From: Sporosarcina koreensis
GTDB lineage: Bacteria; Bacillota; Bacilli; Bacillales_A; Planococcaceae
Assembly (NCBI RefSeq): GCF_000826145.2
Contig: NZ_LN651337.1
Location: forward strand, 1,499,945 to 1,563,944
Length of the DNA: 64,000 bases
Direction of reading: 5' to 3'
Within the stretch, counting starts at the first letter, position 1. Each line of letters begins with the position of its first letter. The position numbers were made by a program, and so were the translations under genes. Shown here in pieces: positions 35,256 through 43,264 of the stretch. Below the pieces are notes generated by a model. It had not been told where the DNA came from. It did no database searches and saw only the letters and a list, made by a program, of their open reading frames with translations.

Positions 35256-36068
35256 TTATTTAATTGCGCCTCGTGTAAGGCCCTCCTGCAGTCGTTTCTG
35301 GCCCAGGAACAAGAGAACCAGTGTCGGAAGGATGACGAGAACCGCGCCCGCCATCACCACACCCCATTCAGTGGAAACTTCCTGCGACTGCATCTGTTTC
35401 AGGCCGATCTGCACGGTGCGCATCTGTTCATCATTCGTCACCAGCAGCGGCCATAAGTACATGTTCCACGCAGTCAGGAAACTGTAGATCGCCAGTGTGA
35501 CTAATGTAGTCTTCGAAACAGGCAGTACGACTTTCCAGAGAAATTGGAATCGGCTGACGCCTGCCACCTGGGTCGCTTCGTACATTTCAAGCGGGATCGT
35601 CTTGAATTGCTGACGCAGCAGGAACGTCCCGAACGCCATGGCGAAGAAAGGCACAGACAGTCCGAGGTATGTATCGGTCCAGCCGAGCGAGCGGATTGTC
35701 TGGAAGTTCGGGACCATGGTCGCTTCCCATGGGATCATCATCGTGGAGATGAAGATCAGAAATATCGTATTCCTCCCTTTGAACGGGATGAACGTGAACG
35801 CAAATGCGGCGAGACAGCTAAAGACGACCTGCCCCACCATGATCAGTGTGGAGACAATGAAACTGTTGAACAGATACCGCAGCAGCGGCACTTTCTGCAT
35901 GGCAGCCTCATAATTGGTGAACGAAAATCCGCTCGGCACAATCTGCCCCTTCAGCACTTCACCGCCTTGCATGAAGCTGATCGAGAAGGCGTACAGGATC
36001 GGAAAGAACATCACGAACGACGCTACCAACAACAGAGCATATAATAGGGATTTCTTTTTCCATGTCAT
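35256..36068 (-). CDS. ABC transporter permease (UgpE-like)
   Basis: A 270-residue MalG/UgpE-type permease of six helices. The EAA loop EATQVAGVSRFQFLWKVVLP is near residues 180-200 and the C-terminus is QEGLTRGAIK. The ATG at 36068 overlaps the previous permease's stop by 4 bp (ATGA), so it is translationally coupled. Together with the UgpA-like protein it forms the pore. Confidence 0.9.
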   Translation of the reverse strand: MTWKKKSLLYALLLVASFVMFFPILYAFSISFMQGGEVLKGQIVPSGFSFTNYEAAMQKVPLLRYLFNSFIVSTLIMVGQVVFSCLAAFAFTFIPFKGRNTIFLIFISTMMIPWEATMVPNFQTIRSLGWTDTYLGLSVPFFAMAFGTFLLRQQFKTIPLEMYEATQVAGVSRFQFLWKVVLPVSKTTLVTLAIYSFLTAWNMYLWPLLVTNDEQMRTVQIGLKQMQSQEVSTEWGVVMAGAVLVILPTLVLLFLGQKRLQEGLTRGAIK

Positions 36069-36982
36069 TGATAGTGCACCTTCTTTTCGCTCCACTTGAA
36101 CTGCAAAATCGTGACGACCAATATGAAGGCGAATAGGATGACCGCCTGGGCACTGGCTGAACCGATGTTGAAGTTGACAAACGCGTCTTTGAAGATAGAG
36201 TAGACGATGACATTCGTCGATTCCATCGGTCCGCCTTTCGTTAAGATATCGATCTGACCGAATGTCTGGAACGAGTTGATCAGCGAGATGGTGACGATGA
36301 ACAGCAAGGTCGGCGACAGCAACGGCAGCGTGATTTTACGCAGCGAATAAAAATCGCTGACACCCGCGATCCGGCTGCTCTCATACAGGCTTGCATCGAT
36401 ATTGTGTAGCCCTCCGAGCAGGATCAGGAAGCTGAAGCCGGTGTTCATCCAGATGGTCGGGATCGCCACCGACAGCAGTGCGGTATCCGGGTTGAGCAGC
36501 CATTGCATTTCCGAAAGCCCGATTGACTTCATGATGGTATTGGCGATACCGATGGCCGGGTTATACATGAATAGCCAGATGACAGATGACGCGGCGACAC
36601 TCATGCCCATCGTGGACGAGAAGATGGTCCGGAAAAAGCCGATGCCCTTCAGCTTCTGGTTCGCCAGCAGCGCCAGGCCGAGTGCCAGGATCACACCGGC
36701 CGGCACGGTGTACAGCACGAACAGGACGGTCGCCTTCAAACTGGCCCTGAAAGTCGGAGAGCCGAGCAGCTGACTGTAATGCTCCAAGCCGACGAACACT
36801 TGCGCCTGGCCTTGAGCATCCGTCAGGAACAAGCTCAGATAGATGGTCTTGAACATCGGATAGAACAGGAAGACCGAAAACAGCAGTATGGATGGCAGCA
36901 AGTATAGCAGCCCCTCCAGCAGTACGGGGAACCGCCGTCTGCTTTTCGGTTCGGCACGGATCCGGTCTTTCACTGCGATCAT
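36065..36982 (-). CDS. ABC transporter permease (UgpA-like)
   Basis: A 305-residue MalF/UgpA-type permease. An N-terminal basic stretch precedes LLEGLLYLLPSILLFSVFLF; the EAA loop ESSRIAGVSDFYSLRKITLP is near residue 210. The EAA loops of both permeases contact the ATPase encoded by the preceding gene. Its start overlaps that gene's stop by 4 bp. Confidence 0.9.
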   Translation of the reverse strand: MIAVKDRIRAEPKSRRRFPVLLEGLLYLLPSILLFSVFLFYPMFKTIYLSLFLTDAQGQAQVFVGLEHYSQLLGSPTFRASLKATVLFVLYTVPAGVILALGLALLANQKLKGIGFFRTIFSSTMGMSVAASSVIWLFMYNPAIGIANTIMKSIGLSEMQWLLNPDTALLSVAIPTIWMNTGFSFLILLGGLHNIDASLYESSRIAGVSDFYSLRKITLPLLSPTLLFIVTISLINSFQTFGQIDILTKGGPMESTNVIVYSIFKDAFVNFNIGSASAQAVILFAFILVVTILQFKWSEKKVHYQ

Positions 36983-38073
36983 AAGGCAGCCTCCATCGAC
37001 CGCCCGGCAGGCAGCAGATGTGGGTCGATGCGCTGTCCCGTGGCCGCACTGAAGAGATGGATATGCGCCTCATCCACTGCCAGCGGGATCTCCTCCCCTT
37101 CCTGGAAGTCCCATTGCCCCGGCCATTTGGCGATCCACAGCTGTCCGTTCATACGGAACATCAGCAGCGTCTCTGTCCCGAGGACTTCGATATGCTCGAC
37201 CGCCGCGGTGAACGATGGCGTCCTTTGTGCGGCATATGTAAGATGCTCAGGACGGACACCTGCCACGACATCTTCTTTGACAAGGGGTGCGGCGACTTCC
37301 CATCCGTCTGTCAGCTGCAATTGCCGGCCATTCCGCACGGTTTCCGTGACGTTCATGGGCGGGGAGCCGATGAACGTGGCGACAAATAGGTTCTGGGGAT
37401 GGTTATAGACATCCAGGGGCCGGCCGATCTGCTGGACGCTCCCTTCGTTCAGCACCATGATCCGATCCGCCATGGTCATCGCTTCCACCTGGTCATGTGT
37501 CACATAGATCATCGTCATCCCGAGTCGGCGCTGGATCTGCCGGACTTCGGCACGCATCTTTGTGCGCAGTTTCGCATCCAGGTTCGACAGCGGTTCATCC
37601 ATCAGGCAGATCGGCGCTTCCGAGGCAATCGCACGTCCCAGTGCCACACGCTGGCGCTGACCGCCCGACAGCTCACGCGGTTTGCGGTCGAGCAGTTCCT
37701 CCAGCCCCAATAAGCGGGCCGCTTCCAGACAGCGCTGCCGCTGCTGCTGTTTCGAAACCTTCTTGACGTGCAGGCCGAAGATGATATTCTCGGCGACACT
37801 CAGATGAGGGAACAGGGCATAGTTTTGAAAGACCATCGAGATCTCCCGCTCATCCGGCCGTCTGTCACCTGAGTCTTCGCCGTTCATGAACAGGGTGCCG
37901 CCCGATAGCCGCTCGAGCCCCGCAATGATCCGCAGAAGCGTGCTTTTCCCGCAGCCGGACGGGCCGACAATCGCGAAAAACTCCCCCTGCTGAACGTCGA
38001 AGCTTACGTCTTCAAGCACCAGGGCATCTCCGTGATAAGCTTTGTTCAGATTTCTGGTGTCGATCGCCTTCAT
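36979..38073 (-). CDS. ABC transporter ATP-binding protein (UgpC/MsmX-like)
   Basis: A 364-residue ATPase with Walker A GPSGCGKST at residues 37-45, Q-loop FQNYALFPH, signature LSGGQRQRVALGRA, Walker B CLMDEPLSNLDAK, and a C-terminal MOBE/TOBE regulatory domain (VVAGVRPEHL). It has the length of UgpC/MalK proteins. It is first in the operon (ATPase, two permeases, binding protein, diesterase), an order unlike Escherichia coli ugpBAECQ. AGGAGG lies 9 nt before the ATG. Array D lies about 155 bp upstream. Confidence 0.9.
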   Translation of the reverse strand: MKAIDTRNLNKAYHGDALVLEDVSFDVQQGEFFAIVGPSGCGKSTLLRIIAGLERLSGGTLFMNGEDSGDRRPDEREISMVFQNYALFPHLSVAENIIFGLHVKKVSKQQQRQRCLEAARLLGLEELLDRKPRELSGGQRQRVALGRAIASEAPICLMDEPLSNLDAKLRTKMRAEVRQIQRRLGMTMIYVTHDQVEAMTMADRIMVLNEGSVQQIGRPLDVYNHPQNLFVATFIGSPPMNVTETVRNGRQLQLTDGWEVAAPLVKEDVVAGVRPEHLTYAAQRTPSFTAAVEHIEVLGTETLLMFRMNGQLWIAKWPGQWDFQEGEEIPLAVDEAHIHLFSAATGQRIDPHLLPAGRSMEAAL

Positions 38074-38198
38074 TCATACCAACCTCCTAATTGAATACAA
38101 TCCAAGCATACTAGGCGTATGTAAAGGGCTCATGGAGGGGATGTGTGGGTTTGGTAAAGGGATGGTTAAGCGTGAGAGGTGCTCAACTGCGCTCCACA

Positions 38199-38211
38199 CA
38201 ACTCAGCCAGC
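38199..38211. repeat. Hairpin-family 5' arm fragment left of array D
   Basis: CACACAACTCAG, identical to part of the hairpin family's 5' arm, sits directly before array D; no 3' partner follows until after the array. Confidence 0.6.
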
Positions 38212-38227
38212 ACGCCGCCTTGGGCCA

Positions 38228-38353
38228 TATCGGACAAATCCTGTGCAGTATCGGACATTCCGCCTGAAGTATCGGCCACTTCGCCCGGCATATCGGCCAT
38301 ATCTCGCAAACCATCGGACACTCCGCCGAATTTATCGGCATCCCGGCACAATT
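38228..38353 (+). repeat. 21-bp x 6 repeat array D
   Basis: Units begin at 38228, 38249, 38270, 38291, 38312 (CATCGG) and 38333, again an exact 21-bp period. The last two units (CTCCGCCGAATT, then TATCGGCATCCCGGCACAATT) match the terminal units of the other arrays. Flanks are hairpin-family fragments on both sides. Confidence 0.9.
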
Positions 38354-38363
38354 CGTAAGTAGC

Positions 38364-38431
38364 ATGCCTGTGCATCACACAACTCAGACACTATTCTGAT
38401 TCGTTTCTGAATTGTATCGCACACAGGCAAC
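38364..38431. repeat. Hairpin repeat H6 (full copy)
   Basis: TGCCTGTGCATCACACAACT, then CAGACACTATTCTGATTCG, then TTTCTGAATTGTATCGCACA and CAGGCA. Outer arms are well preserved; the inner 3' stem differs from H1 (TTTCTG for GTGTCTG) in the same way as H7. Confidence 0.85.
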
Positions 38432-38460
38432 CGCAAAAGACAAAGTCAATCTCTGTAACA

Positions 38461-38497
38461 TAAAAAAAGGTCGTCTTCCTTGAAGCGAAGACGACCT
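38461..38497 (-). terminator. Intrinsic terminator, minus strand
   Basis: AGGTCGTCTTC and GAAGACGACCT form an 11-bp stem with seven T on the minus strand. It is a second stop signal after comK copy 2. Confidence 0.85.
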
Positions 38498-38566
38498 AGC
38501 TTTCGTACACCACATAACTCCAACACAATTAGTAACAGTGACAGAATAGCACAACGCGAAACAACC

Positions 38567-38595
38567 AAAAACCCCTCACCCGATCAGGGGAGAGG
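38567..38595 (-). terminator. Terminator of comK copy 2
   Basis: On the minus strand CCCCT GATCGGGTG AGGGG is followed by TTTTTGG. It is homologous to the signal after comK copy 1. Confidence 0.75.
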
Positions 38596-38606
38596 TCTTA
38601 TCTCCA

Positions 38607-39194
38607 TCATGTCCATTCCATCTTCCATTCAGCGACATGGGATGGTTCGTCCGTCACGGCATAGGTCGTGCTTTTCCCTTTCTGCACATGGAAGGCTTGT
38701 GTGAGGATGGCGGGCTCTCGGAAGATCTGCTGGTCGCGTCCGGTCAGCTCGCTGTGCAGTCTCCGGGCTTTGCTCATGCTGTTATCGAACACATTGTAAC
38801 TGCATGGGACTTCGTAGACATTCCCGCTTTTCATGTGAACGGTCGTCACGCCTGTCTGTTTCGGGAGATAGTATTGAACTTGCAGCTTGTTCACCCAGCC
38901 GCGTTCGGAGAAATCCGGCCATGTAATCGGCATCAAGCTCATGCCATGCTTCCGGCTGATCACGACCGGCACTTTGCTCCGCGTTCCGAGGATCAGCGCC
39001 GCACTATCCCGGGCACCCTGCAGACTGGATCCGGCAAGTCGCAAGTTCAGATCGACCAGCCTGCTCGGCGGCAGGGTGAGTTCCGTTTCCCGGTCGGCCT
39101 CCATAGTCATCGTCACCAATCCTCCGACATCATTGTAATGCGGGATGAGAATTTCCAATTGTGTTGTCAATATCAGTTTTGCATCGTACTTCAT
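38607..39194 (-). CDS. comK: ComK-family competence transcription factor, copy 2
   Basis: A 195-residue ComK homologue with the same blocks as copy 1: SRLVDLNLRLAGSSLQGARD, SKVPVVISRKHGMSLMPITW, TTVHMKSGNVYEVPCS, FDNSMSKARRL. The CAW motif of Bacillus ComK is here ITW, whereas copy 1 keeps AWC. The ATG at 39194 lies behind AGGAGGATAA. It follows two DndB-like genes in the same direction, separated only by the leader with short ORF, hairpin and terminator, so dndB transcription could feed comK when the terminator is bypassed. Array D and hairpin H6 lie downstream. Confidence 0.85.
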   Translation of the reverse strand: MKYDAKLILTTQLEILIPHYNDVGGLVTMTMEADRETELTLPPSRLVDLNLRLAGSSLQGARDSAALILGTRSKVPVVISRKHGMSLMPITWPDFSERGWVNKLQVQYYLPKQTGVTTVHMKSGNVYEVPCSYNVFDNSMSKARRLHSELTGRDQQIFREPAILTQAFHVQKGKSTTYAVTDEPSHVAEWKMEWT

Positions 39195-39236
39195 CTGTTT
39201 TATCCTCCTCTTTTTACAAGCCATTGATTTTGGATG

Positions 39237-39344
39237 AAAAAAAGGGGTATACTTACCATCGTAAGCAGGTATACCCCTGCTTGCCGTCCCCGAGTGAGTC
39301 CGTCATGACTTATACACTCGGGGATTTCTTGCGTTCCTGCCCAA
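39237..39344 (-). promoter_or_regulatory. comK copy 2 leader: short ORF, hairpin, terminator
   Basis: A TTG-started ORF of 13 codons (39344-39303, MGRNARNPRVYKS) begins at the codon after the dndB-like stop, with AAGGGAGGTGA inside that gene's end. Next come CCCCGAGTG / CACTCGGGG (39323-39288) with inner AGTC/GACT, then GGGGTATAC / GTATACCCC with inner CTTAC/GTAAG and seven T (39277-39237). The terminator leaves about 43 nt to the comK ATG, with no room for another promoter. Confidence 0.7.
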
Positions 39345-40382
39345 TCACTCACCTCCCTTCAGCCGGAGCCAGTTGAGGAGCTCCGAGTAGTTCGCTTTGG
39401 ACGTATCAAGGAAGTACAGCCCTTTCCGTTCCGCGCCTGTAAACTCCAGCCACTGAGGATGCTTGGAATTCCAATCCACGTGACCGAGCCGCCGCATCCG
39501 CTCCAAGATCACGTCTTTCTTCTGTATGGGAAACGCATCATGGAGGCCCTCATATGCATACTCCGCGACTGCTGCAAGCAGCGAATAGTTCGCCAGCATG
39601 GACACTTCGTAGTTCCCGATCGAAACGGCCGGGTGCAGCGCGAAGAGTTCATCGAGCCAATGACCGATCACATCCAGATACTCTTCCGCATTCACCACCG
39701 TCTCCTGCTGCATGGACGGCTTGGCATTCACCCCTTGACCGGTCATGAAGTAGCCGACGAGACGCCGCAGTTGTGACAAGGACACCAGCTTCACGTTCCG
39801 AGGCCGATGGATCGAAAGCTTTTCCTGCTCGATCCCTGCTGTTTGGAGTCCCTTATGTGTTCGTACAAGCAAGTTCGTGATCTTGTTGAGCTCGTTTCGC
39901 GAGTCATACGCAATGCGCTTCGAAAGAGAGACCTTTTTCCCCTTCGTGTTCAGGTCGATATACAGCTGGTCGGCCTCCTCATCAGTGAATCCCTCGAACA
40001 GCTGGACGGATATGTAGATCTTATCGAGCATCTTATTCATCAGATAGCCCTTGGCGTGATCCCCTGGTACATCACTGCCGATCAGGCGGGTGATGAATGG
40101 GCGCAATTGCCCCATAGCCCTCAGCCGCTGTGTACCATCGATTACCGCAAACCGATCCGGCCGTCCGTCTGCCAAGGCCCCTTCCGGTACCCGGGCGACA
40201 AGCGGCGGAAAATACACTTGGCCACTCGCCAAATTATCCAGCATATATCGGCGGATCAATGTAATCTGCGGATTCGTCTCGTGCCGGGTTTCGATCCGCT
40301 CATCCTCCAGCCGATCGATCAACTCATCCAACCGATAGACTGCAATCCCCTGCTTCTTTGAAAACACTGTATCCGTCAACAC
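39345..40382 (-). CDS. DndB/DGQHR-family protein, second of a pair
   Basis: A 345-residue protein with the variant DGQHR core AVIDGTQRLRAM (residues 80-90), YISVQLFEGFTDEEADQLYIDLNTKGKKV, and a helical C-terminus ending LNWLRLKGGE. DndB-type proteins bind DNA/ATP and control phosphorothioation or related defences, but dndA and dndC-E are absent here. It starts at a GTG overlapping the end of the first DndB-like gene by 7 bp, so the two form a coupled pair and perhaps a hetero-complex. The Gln-to-Thr and His-to-Gln changes in the core suggest a different activity from its partner. Confidence 0.75.
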   Translation of the reverse strand: MLTDTVFSKKQGIAVYRLDELIDRLEDERIETRHETNPQITLIRRYMLDNLASGQVYFPPLVARVPEGALADGRPDRFAVIDGTQRLRAMGQLRPFITRLIGSDVPGDHAKGYLMNKMLDKIYISVQLFEGFTDEEADQLYIDLNTKGKKVSLSKRIAYDSRNELNKITNLLVRTHKGLQTAGIEQEKLSIHRPRNVKLVSLSQLRRLVGYFMTGQGVNAKPSMQQETVVNAEEYLDVIGHWLDELFALHPAVSIGNYEVSMLANYSLLAAVAEYAYEGLHDAFPIQKKDVILERMRRLGHVDWNSKHPQWLEFTGAERKGLYFLDTSKANYSELLNWLRLKGGE

Positions 40383-41482
40383 AACACCGCCGCCCTTTCC
40401 TCCTCAATCACCTTCAGGAACTTCATCATGGTCCGCTTGATGCTCGTTGATGACGAATGATGCTTCAGCCGTTTGGATGATTCGTCGTACATATGCGAGA
40501 AGAGAGGATCGTCCGGCTGCCACGTACAGCGGTTACCGAGAAAAGTCAGCTGCGCAAACGCGGCCTCATACGGAATCCGTTCGCCCCGGGAAAGGTTGCA
40601 CGCCGTCTGGGCAAGCGCTAACTGCACGCCCGACTTCGAACAGACGGAGCCTTCCGCATACCACGCTTCCGCCGGGAACACGTCTTCCCATGATTCAAAG
40701 AACATACGTGCTATCGTAGGCACTTCGGACGGTTTGCAGTTCCTGAAATACGCCTGCCCCTTCCGTTCCGTCAATGTCCCTTCGAACAGGGCGACCAAGC
40801 AACGGCGCATCGTGGTCAATGTCGTCACCGCTCCGCTTTGCTCCGACAGCCGGGATAACTTCATTTCTATATGCATACGATTTTGCAATTCTTCTGCGAC
40901 ATTGCGGGTAAGGGTTGTATATGGATCCCGGTGGTCGTACTGCATCCGTAACCCCGGGTTCGCTTCTGCGCGTTCAGAGTTCAAATCCGTGAACATCTGC
41001 TGCTCTTCCTGTGTTGTCAAATCCAGATAGATCTGAAGCGTGATCGGCAAATTATGTATCTGATCGATCTTCCCCTGAACACGACGGGCTTCTTTAAGAT
41101 CGCCCGTCTCCTCATTCGCTTCCCTTTCCGACTTCAATTGAATGAGCGCTGACGATAACGCAGCCGCACGATGCTGCCCGTCGCTGATGTAAAGTTTACA
41201 GCCCTCAGGCAATGTGAATTTGCCCTCATCCACGACAATCTGCCTCCGGCTCGAAAAAACAAATGGCGAGAAATAGACCGGCTCACCTGCCTCGAGATTA
41301 TCCATGATGAAACTCCGTATACTTCCCCGCTTCTTCATGTCCAACTGACGCTGTACTTCCGAATCAACCTCGAAAATCGCCTCGAGTGTCTTGAACCGCA
41401 TTTGTGTCAGTAAGACTTCTTTCCCGAACTGCTCATGCAAAATACCCGGGATCTCTGTTTTCACACCTCCATCCATCCTCAT
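40376..41482 (-). CDS. DndB/DGQHR-family protein, first of a pair
   Basis: A 368-residue protein with an intact DGQHR box (YISDGQHRAAAL, residues 98-109), FSPFVFSSRR before it, LTTQEEQQMFTDLNSERAEANPGLRMQYDHRD after it, and a long helical tail. This is the DndB/DpdB-type fold. An ATG two codons later (41476) is better placed for the AAGGGG site. It is first in a transcript that continues through the second DndB-like gene towards comK copy 2. A strong promoter with an inverted repeat over the -10 box lies just upstream. No modification or restriction enzymes are adjacent. Confidence 0.78.
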   Translation of the reverse strand: MRMDGGVKTEIPGILHEQFGKEVLLTQMRFKTLEAIFEVDSEVQRQLDMKKRGSIRSFIMDNLEAGEPVYFSPFVFSSRRQIVVDEGKFTLPEGCKLYISDGQHRAAALSSALIQLKSEREANEETGDLKEARRVQGKIDQIHNLPITLQIYLDLTTQEEQQMFTDLNSERAEANPGLRMQYDHRDPYTTLTRNVAEELQNRMHIEMKLSRLSEQSGAVTTLTTMRRCLVALFEGTLTERKGQAYFRNCKPSEVPTIARMFFESWEDVFPAEAWYAEGSVCSKSGVQLALAQTACNLSRGERIPYEAAFAQLTFLGNRCTWQPDDPLFSHMYDESSKRLKHHSSSTSIKRTMMKFLKVIEEERAAVLC

Positions 41483-41489
41483 ACACCCC

Positions 41490-41532
41490 TTCCAATATTT
41501 TTAAGTATATCCATGCAAATTGGAATTGTCTA
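41490..41532 (-). promoter_or_regulatory. Promoter and operator candidate of the dndB-pair operon
   Basis: TAGACA (41532-41527) and TATACT (41509-41504) are 17 bp apart on the minus strand. TTCCAAT and ATTGGAA (41490-41496 and 41519-41525) form an inverted repeat that spans the -10 box, as expected for a repressor site. A-rich/T-rich stretches upstream resemble ComK boxes only loosely. Confidence 0.65.
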
Positions 41533-41672
41533 CATAAAAAATTATTGTGTTCCTAATTTTCAAATTCCGTTTTAATTGATAAAGATTTCGTCAGAATATT
41601 GACGATCCCCCTGTTATATGGTACTGGCGGAATTCACTTAGGAGAATCCAGGCAACCGGACACTCCCACGAC

Positions 41673-41723
41673 AAAAAAACGTCTCACCAAATATGCCGCT
41701 AGCACTTGGTGAGACGTTTTTAA
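41673..41723 (-). terminator. Terminator of the ykvA-like gene
   Basis: AAAAACGTCTCACCAA and TTGGTGAGACGTTTTT form a 16-bp perfect stem, bidirectional. Confidence 0.9.
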
Positions 41724-41745
41724 AAAAGATGACTTCGGCTCAAGT

Positions 41746-42159
41746 TTAGTCCTTTTTTTCATTCCGCTTTTTCTCCAGATCTTTATCCATTGCAGAAACG
41801 TCTTCCAGAACCGATTCCCCGAACCAATTGACTAACTTGTCCTTGGCTTCCTGTTTCGACTCGGCATCGATATAGGCTGCGACAGTCAGTAATGCCACTA
41901 GCAGAACGCTTAAGTCATCCGAATACCCGGCAATTGGAGTGAAATCCGGAATGATGTCGAGCGGAAGTATGAAGTAGCCGAGTGCGCCAAAAATAGAAGC
42001 TTTCGCTTTTTTAGGCGTTGTTGGTTTCTTGGCTGTATAGAAAAGAAGCAATGCGGCATAGGCGACTTTCACGCCTGCCTTCTTTCCGAACTTTTTTAGT
42101 TTGTGCCAAAACTTGCTGTCCGAGTAATGTTGCGAGTAATCATCCTGTACCTCTGTCAT
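41746..42159 (-). CDS. YkvA/DUF1232-family membrane protein
   Basis: A 137-residue protein with the DUF1232 core FGALGYFILPLDIIPDFTPIAGYSDDLSVLLVAL (about residues 65-98), two short hydrophobic segments and charged ends. The family is widespread and of unknown function. The ATG at 42159 is supported by GAGAGGTG; the frame is open further upstream but with no second start signal. It lies between the dndB pair and sigma copy 2, with its own terminator, so it may be unrelated cargo of module 2. Confidence 0.85.
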   Translation of the reverse strand: MTEVQDDYSQHYSDSKFWHKLKKFGKKAGVKVAYAALLLFYTAKKPTTPKKAKASIFGALGYFILPLDIIPDFTPIAGYSDDLSVLLVALLTVAAYIDAESKQEAKDKLVNWFGESVLEDVSAMDKDLEKKRNEKKD

Positions 42160-42528
42160 CGTTTTCACCTCTCCCATCATTTTCACGATACTTTTGTCTA
42201 CCCTTGCATGAATCGCTTCACACAAGTCAGGTGTTGTACGGATAGTAATGAGTATTGTAAACCAATCCGCACCAACAGACCAGCCCCCAACGGGTATACG
42301 GATTTCACACGGCCGCCCTGTACAAGTCTGCACTTCTACTTTGCAATACACAAATACTTCTCTATTTCATAAGTCCCCTGCACAACCTTCAGAAACACCC
42401 GGGCATTTCTCAAGAATGCCCTGTTCATTCTTCAAAAACGGCCGTTCGCCTCCCTGTCCCAACTCTCTTATGATGGACTCACCCAGGGAATACAACGCGT
42501 CGTGCACGACCTGAAAAGGTTGCTTATC

Positions 42529-43011
42529 ATGAGTCCATTTGAAGAAGTGCTGGAGCAATATGAGCCGATGATCTCCTCGATCATCCGCAAACTGCATATC
42601 TACCGGGAGTTCGAACAATTCCGCCAGGCAGGCCGCATTGCCCTTTGGCAGGCGTGGAGCCGGTTCGACGAAACGAAGGGCGACTTCCCGCCCTATGCCT
42701 ACCGATCCATCCATGGCGCGCTGCTGGACGAACTGAAGCGCGAGACCCGGTTCAGCGACGTCCATGTGCCGGCAGAGGACGACCTGCTGGAGCACGCAAG
42801 CACGAAGACAGACAGCGACACATCGGCCTCCAGCCGGCTGGAAGAGGTGCTGGCACAGCTGACAGCGGAAGAGAAGGAACTTGTCACCCTGTTATATGAA
42901 GATCGCGTGATGCAGACGGTCTGCGCCGCCCATTTCGGGATATCGGTGGCGGGTGTGAAGAAACGGCGCGAGCGGCTGCTGGGGAAGTTACGAGGGCAGT
43001 TGGGGAATTGA
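42529..43011 (+). CDS. Small sigma-70-family factor, copy 2
   Basis: A 160-residue twin of the factor at 25827; differences are confined to residues 2-3, four sites in the inter-domain linker and its edge, one in region 4 and the last residue. Regions 2 and 4 are intact. Its upstream sequence is also shared with copy 1, including TATGAT as a possible -10. Near identity means a recent duplication or gene conversion, in contrast to the comK pair, which has diverged to about half identity. In Staphylococcus aureus ComK and SigH jointly drive competence genes; I infer a similar pairing here. Confidence 0.85.
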   Translation: MSPFEEVLEQYEPMISSIIRKLHIYREFEQFRQAGRIALWQAWSRFDETKGDFPPYAYRSIHGALLDELKRETRFSDVHVPAEDDLLEHASTKTDSDTSASSRLEEVLAQLTAEEKELVTLLYEDRVMQTVCAAHFGISVAGVKKRRERLLGKLRGQLGN

Positions 43012-43018
43012 ATTTGAA

Positions 43019-43058
43019 AAGACTTTGCGGGGAGGGATTTCCGTGAAGTCTTTTTTTC
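43019..43058 (+). terminator. Terminator of sigma copy 2
   Basis: GACTTTGCGGGG and TTCCGTGAAGTC pair with several G-U bonds, then seven T. It is the decayed homologue of the terminator at 26325. Confidence 0.8.
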
Positions 43059-43078
43059 AATATGCCTTTTTTTTCAGC

Positions 43079-43146
43079 GTGCCTGTGGGTCATACAACTC
43101 GGACACTATTCTGATTCGTTTCTGATTTGTATCGTATACAGGCAAT
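43079..43146. repeat. Hairpin repeat H7 (full copy)
   Basis: GTGCCTGTGGGTCATACAAC, TCGGACACTATTCTGATTCG, TTTCTGATTTGTATCGTATA and CAGGCA. It shares the inner sequence with H6, with compensating changes in the outer arm (CATACAA with TTGTATCG). Confidence 0.8.
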
Positions 43147-43264
43147 CATCACTCTATCACTTTTACAACAGTTCCACAGAAATACAGGTATTAATATCCA
43201 TTGAATAATAATTTTTAAAGCAAACCTTTACTTTCCCGCCCTATTAATGAGAATATAGACTTAG

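Noticed and set aside
39345..41482. Complete Dnd phosphorothioation or Dpd system
   Set aside because: Only DndB-like genes are found; no cysteine desulfurase, DndC, DndD, DndE or Dpd genes occur within the window.
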